Assembly (NCBI RefSeq): GCF_900115225.1
Contig: NZ_FOVR01000003.1
Coordinates: 61,812 to 125,811, forward strand
DNA length: 64,000 bases
Source of the DNA: Cohaesibacter marisflavi
GTDB taxonomy: Bacteria > Pseudomonadota > Alphaproteobacteria > Rhizobiales > Cohaesibacteraceae
Direction of reading: 5' to 3'
Positions 1 to 8,169 of the stretch are shown here, piece by piece. Each line of letters begins with the position of its first letter. Positions within the stretch are counted from its first letter, which is position 1. The notes beneath the pieces were generated by a model. The model made no database searches. It had not been told where the DNA came from and worked only from the letters and a program-made list of their open reading frames with translations. Both the position numbers and the translations under genes were made by a program.

Positions 1-944
1 TCGGAATTGCGTGTCTTGATGAGCAGCGCAAATTCGTCTCCGCCGAGGCGTGACACCAAGATATCCCCTCCGACCAGCCTCTTGAGCCGTTCAGCCACAT
101 TCTGTAGCAACAAATCGCCAATAGTGTGCCCGTGCAGATCATTCACGGCCTTGAAGCCATCCAGATCCAGAATGCCGACAGCCAGCCGCCGCCTATTCTC
201 TTGTGCAAGGGCGATTTCCCTATTGAGATTATCAAAAAACAGACGCCGGTTTGGCAGGCTGGTGAGACTATCGAGATTGGCCAGCGTCCGGTTATGCTCG
301 CTGGCCCGTTGCAGGGCGACTTCTGACTTCACTGCATTGCGGAAATGGCTGGACTGAACATAGACCACCACCACCAGCAAAGCTGCAGCAATCAACAGGT
401 TCACCCCCATGGTCATCAGGGCGCTGTCTCCGGTCAGTAACAGGCGGATGACCAGCGGAATGTAGACGAACATTGCCACCTGATAGGCGGCAATCCGCAG
501 ATGCATCATGAAAACGACAATACAGATTCCCGAAATAGCCATGAAATAGGAGATGTTGACCCGAATGACATGGTCCCCATATTCAAACAGAGACAAGGCC
601 CAAGCAGTAAAGAAAATGGGGAGCGCCGCGCCAAGAAGCTTGATCTGCGCCATGGCTCGTCTGCAGCGCTCCACGGTCTCAAATTCGGATCGGGCATTGA
701 ACCAGTGATGAATGCGCGCAGTAAATACAAAGGTGAAAATGACCGGCGTGCCATAAACCAGCCAGGCCGGAGCCACAGCCCTGCTTGTCAGAGCCACGCC
801 CCAAATGCTGCTCAGCAATATTGTATAAACCAGCGGCAGCTGGCGGGTGCAGATCTGGTATTGCGCCCTTATGAGTTCGGCGCTGTTTCTCTTTGCTTTG
901 GCTCCATAGAAATCCAGAGCTTTTTCAAAAAGGATGCCTATCAA
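1..944 (-). CDS. Membrane-anchored diguanylate cyclase (GGDEF), C-terminus cut by window edge
   Basis: About 314 codons are visible and the reading frame runs off the left edge inside the catalytic domain. Six hydrophobic segments fill roughly residues 30-210. A GGDEF domain follows, with the SLTSLPNRR opening motif near residue 228, DLDGF near 258 and an intact GGDEF signature near 301-305. The family makes cyclic di-GMP from two GTP, so this is probably a membrane-input cyclase. I chose a TTG start at 944 because an AGAGG box lies eight bases upstream, the next stop is only two codons further up, and there is no ATG near the N-terminus. An EAL domain could follow outside the window. Confidence 0.85.
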   Translation of the reverse strand, partial: MIGILFEKALDFYGAKAKRNSAELIRAQYQICTRQLPLVYTILLSSIWGVALTSRAVAPAWLVYGTPVIFTFVFTARIHHWFNARSEFETVERCRRAMAQIKLLGAALPIFFTAWALSLFEYGDHVIRVNISYFMAISGICIVVFMMHLRIAAYQVAMFVYIPLVIRLLLTGDSALMTMGVNLLIAAALLVVVVYVQSSHFRNAVKSEVALQRASEHNRTLANLDSLTSLPNRRLFFDNLNREIALAQENRRRLAVGILDLDGFKAVNDLHGHTIGDLLLQNVAERLKRLVGGDILVSRLGGDEFALLIKTRNS

Positions 945-1156
945 TGGTCAACCCTCTGGCCTCATTTTTCTTCACCCAGAGGTTATGGGGCAAGGGTAAA
1001 TCAATCATTGCGCAAGTAAAAATTTCATACAAGACTAAACTAAATGCTGGTGTACCACCTGTCCAAAACTGCCATTTATCCTTTTTTCTCAGGTAATTAG
1101 GTATTTTTTACAAGGTATTTTTCTCTATCTATGGCGTTACCCATCATGGCCAGGTA

Positions 1157-1187
1157 ATAAAAAAGCGCGGGCTGATGCCGCGCTTTT
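1157..1187 (-). terminator. Intrinsic terminator of the helix-hairpin-helix-like protein gene
   Basis: A 10-bp perfect stem (AAAAGCGCGG / CCGCGCTTTT) has a 7-base loop. On the minus strand it ends in a run of seven T. It lies about 37 bases after the stop of the gene at 1224-2417 and could also stop plus-strand transcripts. Confidence 0.8.
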
Positions 1188-1223
1188 CTTCTCAATTGCA
1201 CAAGGCCGGGTCTTCTTTTCGAC

Positions 1224-2417
1224 TCAGCCTCGAGAGCTTTCCACCTGCCCTTTGGACACGCGAATGGAAAAGGCTGTTGCCTGACCGGACGCCAGAAGCT
1301 TGGCTTGGGCAATCCAATTTTCCCTGTCGATGCGCCCCTTGAAGCTGAGGAAGGTCGAAACATAGTGGGCTTCTTCGCGAGACCAGTCTGCTATCTGGTC
1401 AAAATGATAGATGCCCAGATCATTGAGCTTGGTTTCGATCACCCGGCCAATACCCCTGATCTGCTTGAGATCGTCGGGCTTTCCATCGCGCGGGCCAGAA
1501 AGCAGAGCGGGTTTGGACCCAACGGCTTCGGCTTTTTCCTTTGCCGACGCCCCTTCTGGCAAGGTGGCCAGAACCTGCTCGATCTTTTCCTCTTCAGCGT
1601 CCACATCCACAGGCTCTGCCTCTGCTTCGACAACCTCTACCGGCACGGCACCGGCTGCAGCCACTGCATCTTCATCAGCTTCGTCAATGTCGACAGGTAT
1701 TGCATCTGGCCCGATGATTTCGCGCGCCTGAGCGATCCAGTTTTCGCGTTCTATGCGTCCCTTGAAGTCGAGGATGGACGATACCCATGTCGCTTCAGCG
1801 TCGGTCCAGCGGGCGATCTGGTCAAAATGGTAGATTCCCAGATTGTTGAGTTTGCCTTCGATGACCTTGCCAACCCCCTTGATCTTTTTAAGATCGTCGG
1901 CTTTGCCATCTCTGGGGGATTCAAGCGCTTTGGGCTTGACGCCCTCTGGCTGGTCCGTATCTGAAGGGGCATCCACAAGGCCTTCGCCGGCCATGCCTTC
2001 GGCGACTAAAGTGGGGTCGACGCTCGTGTCGACGGGCCCGCCTTTCTTCGGCTTGGCGCCCTTGGGTTTTTCCTCGTCAATGACAGTGGCAACCACTTCA
2101 ACCGGAATAACGCTCTGCTCCTGAGGCAGCGGCTCTTCGCGCCCATCAGGCACGGGAGCGCCAGTAAGGGAGACAGAAGAAAGGGAAGCGGCATCGGCAT
2201 CAGTCGCCCGATTGCCTTCTTCGGCTGCGGAAAGCGGAAACTCTTCTGATGCTCTACGCGCAGCCGCCGCGGCCGGGTCATAGAGAGCTTCAGCCCGATT
2301 GGCCAGATCCTGTCCCGGTTGGCTGGCCAGAAAGGCCCTCAGGGCACAGCCCAGCAAGGCACCAAAGATCACGGCGAGAATGATGAGCAGCAATTCCTGC
2401 CCGATAAGAACGGTCAT
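1224..2417 (-). CDS. Membrane-anchored protein with two helix-hairpin-helix-like repeats
   Basis: The 397-residue protein has one N-terminal membrane helix (about 5-27). A long acidic, Pro/Ala-rich linker follows, then two nearly identical 65-residue domains at about 170-234 and 310-375. Each domain begins with a DDLK-(I)-(K/R)G(V/I)G(K/R)VIE stretch, continues LGIYHFDQIA and ends F-KGRI-REN-WIAQA. The GVG/GIG segment resembles the helix-hairpin-helix fold of proteins often annotated in this group as a predicted flap endonuclease or an NADH-dehydrogenase-subunit-E-like protein. No nuclease active site is visible. The start has a GGGAGAGG box. It is co-directional with the small membrane peptide (2429) and BON-like gene (2561), probably one operon read from 3307 downward. 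Function unknown. Confidence 0.85.
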   Translation of the reverse strand: MTVLIGQELLLIILAVIFGALLGCALRAFLASQPGQDLANRAEALYDPAAAAARRASEEFPLSAAEEGNRATDADAASLSSVSLTGAPVPDGREEPLPQEQSVIPVEVVATVIDEEKPKGAKPKKGGPVDTSVDPTLVAEGMAGEGLVDAPSDTDQPEGVKPKALESPRDGKADDLKKIKGVGKVIEGKLNNLGIYHFDQIARWTDAEATWVSSILDFKGRIERENWIAQAREIIGPDAIPVDIDEADEDAVAAAGAVPVEVVEAEAEPVDVDAEEEKIEQVLATLPEGASAKEKAEAVGSKPALLSGPRDGKPDDLKQIRGIGRVIETKLNDLGIYHFDQIADWSREEAHYVSTFLSFKGRIDRENWIAQAKLLASGQATAFSIRVSKGQVESSRG

Positions 2418-2428
2418 GGCCCTCTCCC

Positions 2429-2542
2429 TCAGTCTTTCGCTTTATCTTGATCTTGCGGTTCACAAGCAAACCAGCCAATGGCCGCGCCCAGAACAACTCC
2501 CAACAGGAGCAATGGATAGAGATTTGCAATAAGATATCCCAT
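2429..2542 (-). CDS. 37-residue single-pass membrane peptide
   Basis: This reading frame is too short for usual ORF cut-offs. It encodes about 20 hydrophobic residues after MGYLIANLYP and a short acidic and basic tail ending KAKD. An AAGGAG Shine-Dalgarno box sits seven bases before the ATG, an excellent site. The stop is 11 bases before the start of the downstream gene (2417), and the upstream gene ends at 2561, 18 bases away, so the spacing is that of an operon. Function unknown; it may assist or anchor the two flanking envelope proteins. Confidence 0.75.
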   Translation of the reverse strand: MGYLIANLYPLLLLGVVLGAAIGWFACEPQDQDKAKD

Positions 2543-2560
2543 TTTCAAACTCCTTATGGA

Positions 2561-3307
2561 CTATTGCTGAAGCGTGTCAGGTTCGATCAAGCCGGGCTTA
2601 GCATCGCTGCTGTCCGGCAGCTCTTCGGCGTCCGGTTGACTTTCAGATAGGGGCTCCGATATCTGGACATTGACAGCGATTGAGCCAAGATCCGCATTAT
2701 CGATGGTCTGTTGGAGCCGGTTATAGCGGCCCTCTCCATCGACCTCATTTAGAAGCGAACCGGAAATGGTCAGCTTGTCATCGATCAGCATGACCTTGCC
2801 TTCAGGCAGGTCGGCCAGAAGCGCAGTGGCGAGCTTTACTGCAGCGGCAATTTCTTCTGGTGCGCCGCGCGCCGCTTCCACACTGCTCATTTCAAGCTCG
2901 GCATCAGAGATGGTGGCCTTGATAGTGGATGGCGCCTTTTTCAACTCGTAATAAGGCAAATAGCCGATCATTGTCAGCTCACTCCCCTGCCGGGATAGGC
3001 CCCATGTATAGGGGCTTTGCGCAGCCAGAAGATCGGTCTTGTCCTTGACGACACGCACGCCCCATTCGGTCAGCAACAACGCGCTCGCTTCTTCAGCGGC
3101 CCCCACTTCAGGAGCAATGCCGGTCAAGGTGGCGTCACGACCGTGGAATGTGATTTTCGCCCAGTCCATATCCCTTTGTTCCAGAACCGCAAGGGCACGT
3201 CCGGTCAGGTCTGCTTCGATCTTCTCGGTTTCGCCATACAGGGACAGCCCGGCAACAGCTGCGACTGCCAGGGCACCGGGGATCAACCAGCTTTTCAGCA
3301 ATGACAT
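2561..3307 (-). CDS. Envelope protein with BON-like domains
   Basis: The product is 248 residues with an N-terminal membrane or signal segment (about 8-24). An alpha/beta region follows in which TFHGRDATLTG, GSELTMIGYLP and DDKLTISGSL look like successive BON-type strands. The C-terminus is acidic and Pro/Ser-rich. In Rhizobiales similar N-terminal regions occur in longer OmpA-family proteins; here no OmpA peptidoglycan-binding domain follows, so this is a short version. An AAGGAA box lies nine bases upstream of the ATG. It is the first gene of the probable three-gene envelope operon. Confidence 0.8.
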   Translation of the reverse strand: MSLLKSWLIPGALAVAAVAGLSLYGETEKIEADLTGRALAVLEQRDMDWAKITFHGRDATLTGIAPEVGAAEEASALLLTEWGVRVVKDKTDLLAAQSPYTWGLSRQGSELTMIGYLPYYELKKAPSTIKATISDAELEMSSVEAARGAPEEIAAAVKLATALLADLPEGKVMLIDDKLTISGSLLNEVDGEGRYNRLQQTIDNADLGSIAVNVQISEPLSESQPDAEELPDSSDAKPGLIEPDTLQQ

Positions 3308-3587
3308 TGTGGTAATTCCTTCCTATGATCCACTGGGCATCCGTCGGATGTCGTTTGAGACGGAGGTGGAACCCATTCTTTGGGAGAGTATCTCAGCAAT
3401 CTTTCAGGACCAAGACCATCCGCTGGAGTACGGGACGAATTATGCGATTTATTCAACTTTTTGACTGAACGCAATGCTTTTTGCCTGTGGGTGCAACCTG
3501 CAGCTTTCCCGTTGCGCATTACGTTTCTTACCCCAGAGTGGCAAATATCCGAATCTTCAATTAATCCAAACAGTTCGCGGCGGTCAT

Positions 3588-4826
3588 ATGACAGAGCAAA
3601 GCCTTTCGAAAGCCCAGGCAAGACGTATAGCCCTCAAAGCTCAGGGCTTTCTGCCCCAACGGCGGGGGCTCAAGCGCATCGACCGGCGCCATCTGGATGC
3701 CCTGTTCGATCAGCTCACTTTATTGCAAATCGACTCTGTGAATGTGTTGGATCGGGCGCACTATCTGACGCTGTTCGCGCGCTTTGGCGCTTATGACAAG
3801 GCAGCCGTTGATCGGCTTCTGCATGATGTATCAGGCCCCAAAAGCGCAAGAAAGAAGGACTATTTCGAATATTGGGGTCATGAAGCTTCGGTGATGCCGG
3901 TCAGCCTCTATCCGGCGCTCAAATGGCGCATGGAACGGGCCTGCCAGCATCAAGGCGTCTGGGGCAAGCTTTCCCGCTATGCCAAAGAAAACCCGCAAGT
4001 GCTTGAAACGATCCTCAAGGATATCGCGGATCGCGGACCATTATGTGTCTCGGATCTGGAAAAACGGGGTGGACGCTCCGGGGCATGGTGGGGCTGGAAT
4101 GACAGCAAGATCGCGCTGGAATTCCTGTTCTGGTGCGGCCATATCGTGGCTGCCGGACGGCAGGGCTTCACCCGCTATTATGATTTGCCAGAGCGTGTCA
4201 TTCCCTCAGATTATCTTGAAGCCCCTGCGCTCGACGAAGCTACGGCCCATCGCCAGCTCATGGCACTGGCGGCGAAATCACACGGCATCGGAACGGAGAA
4301 ATGCTTGCGAGACTATTTCCGCTTGCCCACTGCGGAAGCCCGCAAGGCGCTTGATACTCTCCTGGAAGAAGGCATCATCGAGCCAGTGTCCGTGCAAGGC
4401 TGGGACGCACCAACCTATATCTATAAAGACGCACAGCTTCCTGCCCGCGCCACCTGTCGAGCCCTGCTGGCGCCTTTTGATTCCCTAATCTGGTATAGAG
4501 ATCGCGCCGAGGCCCTGTTTGATTTCCGCTATCGCATTGAAATCTATGTACCAAAAGAGAAAAGGCAGTTCGGCTACTATGTGCTGCCCTTCCTGATGGG
4601 TGACAGGCTTGTAGCCCGGCTGGACCTCAAGGCCAATCGACAGGAGTCGGTCCTTGAAGTGTTTGCCGCCCATGGAGAAGCGCGCATCGACCAAGGCAAA
4701 GTGGCCGAAGCTCTGGCACAAGAGCTTGCGTTGATGGCGCAATGGATGGGATTGGACTCGATTCGCGTTGGCGAGAGGGGAGACCTGGCCGGCTCCTTGT
4801 CAGTGTCGGTCAGACAACTTATATAA
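3588..4826 (+). CDS. YcaQ/AlkX-type winged-helix DNA glycosylase
   Basis: The 412-residue protein matches the HTH_42 (YcaQ/AlkZ) family, which excises alkylated bases and unhooks interstrand crosslinks. The catalytic Gln-hydrophobic-Asp motif is seen as Q47-I48-D49 in TLLQIDSVNVLDRAHYL. Asp, rather than a second Gln, places it with the broad-specificity YcaQ/AlkX branch and not the self-resistance AlkZ branch. Other family features are KKDYFEYWGHEASVMP, FLFWCGHI and APFDSLIW. The ATG at 3588 is preferred over the upstream ATG at 3474 because homologous sequence begins there, but its Shine-Dalgarno site is weak. The gene stands alone, divergent from the BON-like gene. Confidence 0.9.
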   Translation: MTEQSLSKAQARRIALKAQGFLPQRRGLKRIDRRHLDALFDQLTLLQIDSVNVLDRAHYLTLFARFGAYDKAAVDRLLHDVSGPKSARKKDYFEYWGHEASVMPVSLYPALKWRMERACQHQGVWGKLSRYAKENPQVLETILKDIADRGPLCVSDLEKRGGRSGAWWGWNDSKIALEFLFWCGHIVAAGRQGFTRYYDLPERVIPSDYLEAPALDEATAHRQLMALAAKSHGIGTEKCLRDYFRLPTAEARKALDTLLEEGIIEPVSVQGWDAPTYIYKDAQLPARATCRALLAPFDSLIWYRDRAEALFDFRYRIEIYVPKEKRQFGYYVLPFLMGDRLVARLDLKANRQESVLEVFAAHGEARIDQGKVAEALAQELALMAQWMGLDSIRVGERGDLAGSLSVSVRQLI

Positions 4827-4856
4827 GCAGCAGGCGCCCGGGCAGCGCCTTACGTC

Positions 4857-4979
4857 TTACTTGTTACAAGGGCAGCCACAGGCTGTCGGCGCAAACAGGA
4901 AGCATACGAGGGCCAGATAAACTTCACGAAACAGTCTGAGCCGGGAGACTCCTGCGCTAGCAATAGTGTTCGAAGACAT
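4857..4979 (-). CDS. 40-residue Cys-tailed peptide
   Basis: This small ORF lies in the gap between the glycosylase and HAD genes. An AAGGAG box sits seven bases before the ATG. The product has a polar N-terminus, a short hydrophobic stretch (YLALVCFLFAP) and a Cys-rich end, TACGCPCNK. The TAC-G pattern could be a lipobox-like site or a metal-binding tail. I do not recognise the family. It is called on the strength of the ribosome binding site and the peptide-like composition. Confidence 0.5.
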   Translation of the reverse strand: MSSNTIASAGVSRLRLFREVYLALVCFLFAPTACGCPCNK

Positions 4980-5167
4980 GAAACAGCTCCTTAGCGGATA
5001 ATTTTTGTTATTCTTACTTTAAAGGAACTCTAAACGAGTTCGTCCGCATCCACAAGCGCCGGACCATGATCCAAATCGCATGTTTGGTATGACAAATATC
5101 TATGATAAAGCTCATCACAATCATGCTACCCCCCGCATTCCCCGCCTCATAAGAAAGACAAAACCCC

Positions 5168-5806
5168 ATGAAACAGCTGGACCTTAACCGCATTCAATGC
5201 GTGATTTTCGATCTGGATGGCACTCTGGTTGACAGTGAAATCCTGTCCCTGCAAGGCTATTGCGATACCGTGCCGGACCTTGACTGGGATGTGAACTATA
5301 TGGTTGCGAATCTGCGCGGCTTCCAGTTCCACAAGATTGTCGAAGCGATGGAAGGCCGGGTTGGTCACAAGCTGGCTGAGGACTACGAGACCACCTATCG
5401 CGCCCATGTGGCAGAGCTGTTTGAAGCCGGTTTGCAAGCGTTTCCCGATGTTCTCGACGTGGTTCCAGCGCTTAAAACACCCAAATGCATTGCCTCGGCC
5501 GGTCCGATCAAGAAGATGCGCCACTCGCTCGGCCTTACCGGCCTGTTGCCGCATTTTGAGGACCGGATTTTCAGCTCCTATGTCGTGAAAAGTTGGAAGC
5601 CGGAGCCGGGCCTGTTTCTTCATGCTGCCAAGACCATGGGGTATGCGCCGGAAAACTGCCTCGTGGTAGAAGATAGCGAAGTGGGCATCGAAGCGGCCAA
5701 GCGTGCCGGTATGCAACATCTGCTGCATGTGCCCGAAGGTCATCATGTGTTTGACGGCTATGATGGGGCCGTGCTCAATCGCTATCGCGACTTGCCGCTA
5801 AGCTAG
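5168..5806 (+). CDS. HAD-superfamily phosphatase (beta-phosphoglucomutase/YieH-like)
   Basis: The product has 212 residues. Motif I is DLDGTL with nucleophile D15 and acid D17. Motif II is the Ser in ASAGPIKKM, motif III the Lys in VKSWKPEPG, and motif IV VVEDSEVG. A helical cap lies between motifs I and II, so this is a subclass I HAD hydrolase acting on a small phosphorylated metabolite. Substrate unknown. It is the first of three closely spaced plus-strand genes (gaps of 26 and 30 bases), which suggests it is co-transcribed with the dehydrogenase at 6079. Confidence 0.9.
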   Translation: MKQLDLNRIQCVIFDLDGTLVDSEILSLQGYCDTVPDLDWDVNYMVANLRGFQFHKIVEAMEGRVGHKLAEDYETTYRAHVAELFEAGLQAFPDVLDVVPALKTPKCIASAGPIKKMRHSLGLTGLLPHFEDRIFSSYVVKSWKPEPGLFLHAAKTMGYAPENCLVVEDSEVGIEAAKRAGMQHLLHVPEGHHVFDGYDGAVLNRYRDLPLS

Positions 5807-5832
5807 AGCCGATGCCGTAAAGGACCGAAGCC

Positions 5833-6048
5833 ATGCCCGAAACGCCTCCAGATCTGGATCTCGCTCCCCACACCGCGGAGCTCTCGGACGCCTATCGTAA
5901 GGGCAAGGCTTCCTATCATAGGGCTTCGCGCCAAGATGCGATAAACCAGCGCGCAGCCCGATTTGACAGGGATACCAGAGACAAAGCCCTTGCCCTTCTC
6001 ATCTGCCTGATCTTGATTGGCGGGATGTTCCTGTATATTCAAAGCTGA
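5833..6048 (+). CDS. Small C-terminally anchored membrane protein (71 aa)
   Basis: A charged, helical N-terminal half (ELSDAYRKGKASYHRASRQ) leads to one C-terminal membrane helix (ALALLICLILIGGMFLYI). An AAAGGA box precedes the ATG by nine bases. It sits 26 bases after the HAD gene and 30 bases before the dehydrogenase, so it is translated within that operon. Family not recognised; the layout suggests a cytoplasm-facing tail-anchored protein. Confidence 0.75.
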   Translation: MPETPPDLDLAPHTAELSDAYRKGKASYHRASRQDAINQRAARFDRDTRDKALALLICLILIGGMFLYIQS

Positions 6049-6078
6049 TCCATCACAAAAACAAGAAAAGCACCAACC

Positions 6079-7011
6079 ATGAAGTGTCTTATTGTCCAGC
6101 CTGTCCATGAGGAAGGCCTAGAGCTCCTGCGCCAGAATGGCATAGAGCCCGTCATTTGCCCTGATCCGTCCATGGATACTGTCGCCGCGCTGGCGCCGGG
6201 ATGCGAATCCTGCATCACCCGCAATGCCGGCTTTACCGAACAAGCCTTTGCCGCCGCCGACAAACTGAAGGTTGTCGTCGTGCATGGGGCCGGCCATGAT
6301 GCGGTCGACAAAGAGTCTGCCACCCGTCACGGCGTTCTGGTGTGCAACACCCCCGGCGCCAATGCGCAATCGGTCTCGGAGCTGGCGTTGGGCCTTGCCC
6401 TTTCTGCCGCCCGTCTGCTTCCCGCCGCCGACAGGGAAGAACGCGCTGGACGCTTCGGCTTCCGCGATCGCAACCAGACCCTTGAGTTACAGGGCAAGAC
6501 AGCTCTCGTCGTCGGCTGGGGTCATACGGGTTCCCGCCTTGGCGAGATGCTGCGTGGCGCACTCGACATGCGCGTGCTGGTGCATTCCCCAAGTGTCAAG
6601 GATCTGGGAGACTTCGAGCGGGCCAGCTCACTGGAAGCCGGGTTGGCGGAGGCAGACCTCATTTCGCTGCACACGCCCCTGCGCCCCGAAACAAGGCATA
6701 TGATCAACAAGGACAGCCTTGCGCTCGTCAAGCCGGGTGCCATTCTGGTCAACACGGCCCGCGCCGGTCTGGTGGATGAAGCTGCCCTGCTTGATGCGCT
6801 TGACAAGCGACACCTCTTTGCGGCCGGTCTGGATGTCTATGAAGAAGACGCGCCTCTGGGCGCCCTTGGCCGGTCAGATCGTGTCATCCTTGCGCCTCAT
6901 CTGGGCGGGGCGACCGAAGAAGCCATGCGGCGTATTGCCGTTGCCTCGGTGGAGAATGTGCTGACGGCGCTTTCAGGCAAACGACCGGCGACCGCCCTCA
7001 ATCTGGACTGA
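6079..7011 (+). CDS. D-2-hydroxyacid dehydrogenase (SerA-like fold)
   Basis: The 310-residue protein is a D-isomer-specific 2-hydroxyacid dehydrogenase. The NAD-binding Rossmann motif is G146-W-G-H-T-G151. The catalytic Arg lies in NTARAGLVDEAAL (R228), the Glu in DVYEEDAPLG, and the His in APHLGGATEEA (H274). It lacks the C-terminal ACT domain of long SerA enzymes. The substrate cannot be deduced: phosphoglycerate, glyoxylate and hydroxypyruvate are all possible. It is the last gene of the 5168-7011 operon. Confidence 0.9.
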   Translation: MKCLIVQPVHEEGLELLRQNGIEPVICPDPSMDTVAALAPGCESCITRNAGFTEQAFAAADKLKVVVVHGAGHDAVDKESATRHGVLVCNTPGANAQSVSELALGLALSAARLLPAADREERAGRFGFRDRNQTLELQGKTALVVGWGHTGSRLGEMLRGALDMRVLVHSPSVKDLGDFERASSLEAGLAEADLISLHTPLRPETRHMINKDSLALVKPGAILVNTARAGLVDEAALLDALDKRHLFAAGLDVYEEDAPLGALGRSDRVILAPHLGGATEEAMRRIAVASVENVLTALSGKRPATALNLD

Positions 7012-7040
7012 TACGGCGCACATCATCTCATCTGATAGAT

Positions 7041-7074
7041 AAAGGCGCGCAATGGCCTCCCTTTGCGCGCCTTT
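7041..7074. terminator. Bidirectional intrinsic terminator
   Basis: A perfect 12-bp stem, AAAGGCGCGCAA / TTGCGCGCCTTT, with a 10-base loop lies between two convergent genes that end at 7011 (+) and 7098 (-). The stem ends provide short T runs in either direction. Confidence 0.8.
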
Positions 7075-7097
7075 GCATTGGTCATGCTCAAAGCAGA

Positions 7098-7736
7098 CTA
7101 CAGACGGATCAGGCCATAGTTGATTGCCCGTTCCAACTGGCCCACCACATGGGCGAGCTTCTCATCGACAACATGCAAATATTCGGTCCAGTCATTGACG
7201 TGGGTCAGCTCTTTCTTGCCATCGGAAATGCCGCGCAGGCCGATCATGGGCACATCATGATACATACAGGCGCGGAGCACAGCGAAGCTCTCCATATCCA
7301 CCATATCCGCATCGATACCATCATAGGCAGCGCCGGAGACGATGTTGCCGCCCGTTGAAAGCGTTGCTTCCTTGACGTCGGGAATGGTGAAGGGCATCGG
7401 CACCTTGACCGGCAAATCGACAAACGGGGTCTTGCCCTTTTCAAAGCCGAGGGGCGACGTGTCCATATCGCGATAGCTGATGGCAGTTGCCTGATAGACC
7501 TCGGTCTGCTCCAGCGATGCGGACCCTGCCGAACCAAGAGACACCACAAGATCGGGCTTCTGGTCTGTGGCGACCAGACGGGACAGGAAAGACGATACGT
7601 TGATCGCTGCTTCCACCGGCCCCACGCCGATCATCAGAGGCACGATTTTCGCCTTCAGGTGATCCCCATATTCAGCGTCCACCGCCATGACATAGAGAAT
7701 GCGTTTGCCTGCCACGGTCTTTAATTCATGATCCAT
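7098..7736 (-). CDS. 5'-methylthioadenosine/S-adenosylhomocysteine nucleosidase
   Basis: The product (212 residues from the chosen start) belongs to the PNP/UDP phosphorylase superfamily. The active-site Glu is in the characteristic MVDMESFAV stretch and the catalytic Asp in LRGISDGKKEL; VSLGSAGS is the glycine-rich nucleoside site. The enzyme cleaves adenine from MTA or SAH, recycling by-products of methylation and polyamine synthesis. The start at 7736 (MDHELK) follows an AGAGGCAAGAGC stretch; a longer frame begins ten codons upstream. It is transcribed alone, divergent from the gene at 8170. Confidence 0.88.
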   Translation of the reverse strand: MDHELKTVAGKRILYVMAVDAEYGDHLKAKIVPLMIGVGPVEAAINVSSFLSRLVATDQKPDLVVSLGSAGSASLEQTEVYQATAISYRDMDTSPLGFEKGKTPFVDLPVKVPMPFTIPDVKEATLSTGGNIVSGAAYDGIDADMVDMESFAVLRACMYHDVPMIGLRGISDGKKELTHVNDWTEYLHVVDEKLAHVVGQLERAINYGLIRL

Positions 7737-8169
7737 TGTCTTGCTCTTGCCTCTGTTGCAGCCCATCGGGCAATCTGTCTGCCTTTTTGCAAAACCCGCT
7801 GCGCTTGCGGCTCAGGGCCACGCGGGCTTGGCAAAAAACACCTCTTATGGTGCTACATCGAAAGGCTGCGCAAGCCAAGGGTGCGAAGCGCACAAAATGT
7901 CGCCACACATGCGGCAGGGCGCCGCGCACCGTCTCAAGGCTCTGTTCTTCAAAGTGGTCAACAGGGAGGAAAACTTGCGGAAGGAGGTTTGCAGGCCACA
8001 GCCTCTTTCGCTAAACTCGCCACACATGGCCTTTAAGGCTAAAGCCAATCGATTTTATCTGTCTTTTGTCACCCTTTATCTCCCTCTCCTCGCCTTATTG
8101 ATGGCAGCTCGCCTTTTTCGCGAAAATGATAAAGATGTGTCGGCCCAACCGATCAAGGATCTCGCGCCC
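7737..8169. other. Divergent intergenic region, no gene seen
   Basis: This 433-base gap separates two divergent genes. Open frames on both strands cross it but have no family resemblance or good ribosome binding sites. Promoters of both neighbours must lie here; I could not place convincing -35/-10 boxes. Confidence 0.5.
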
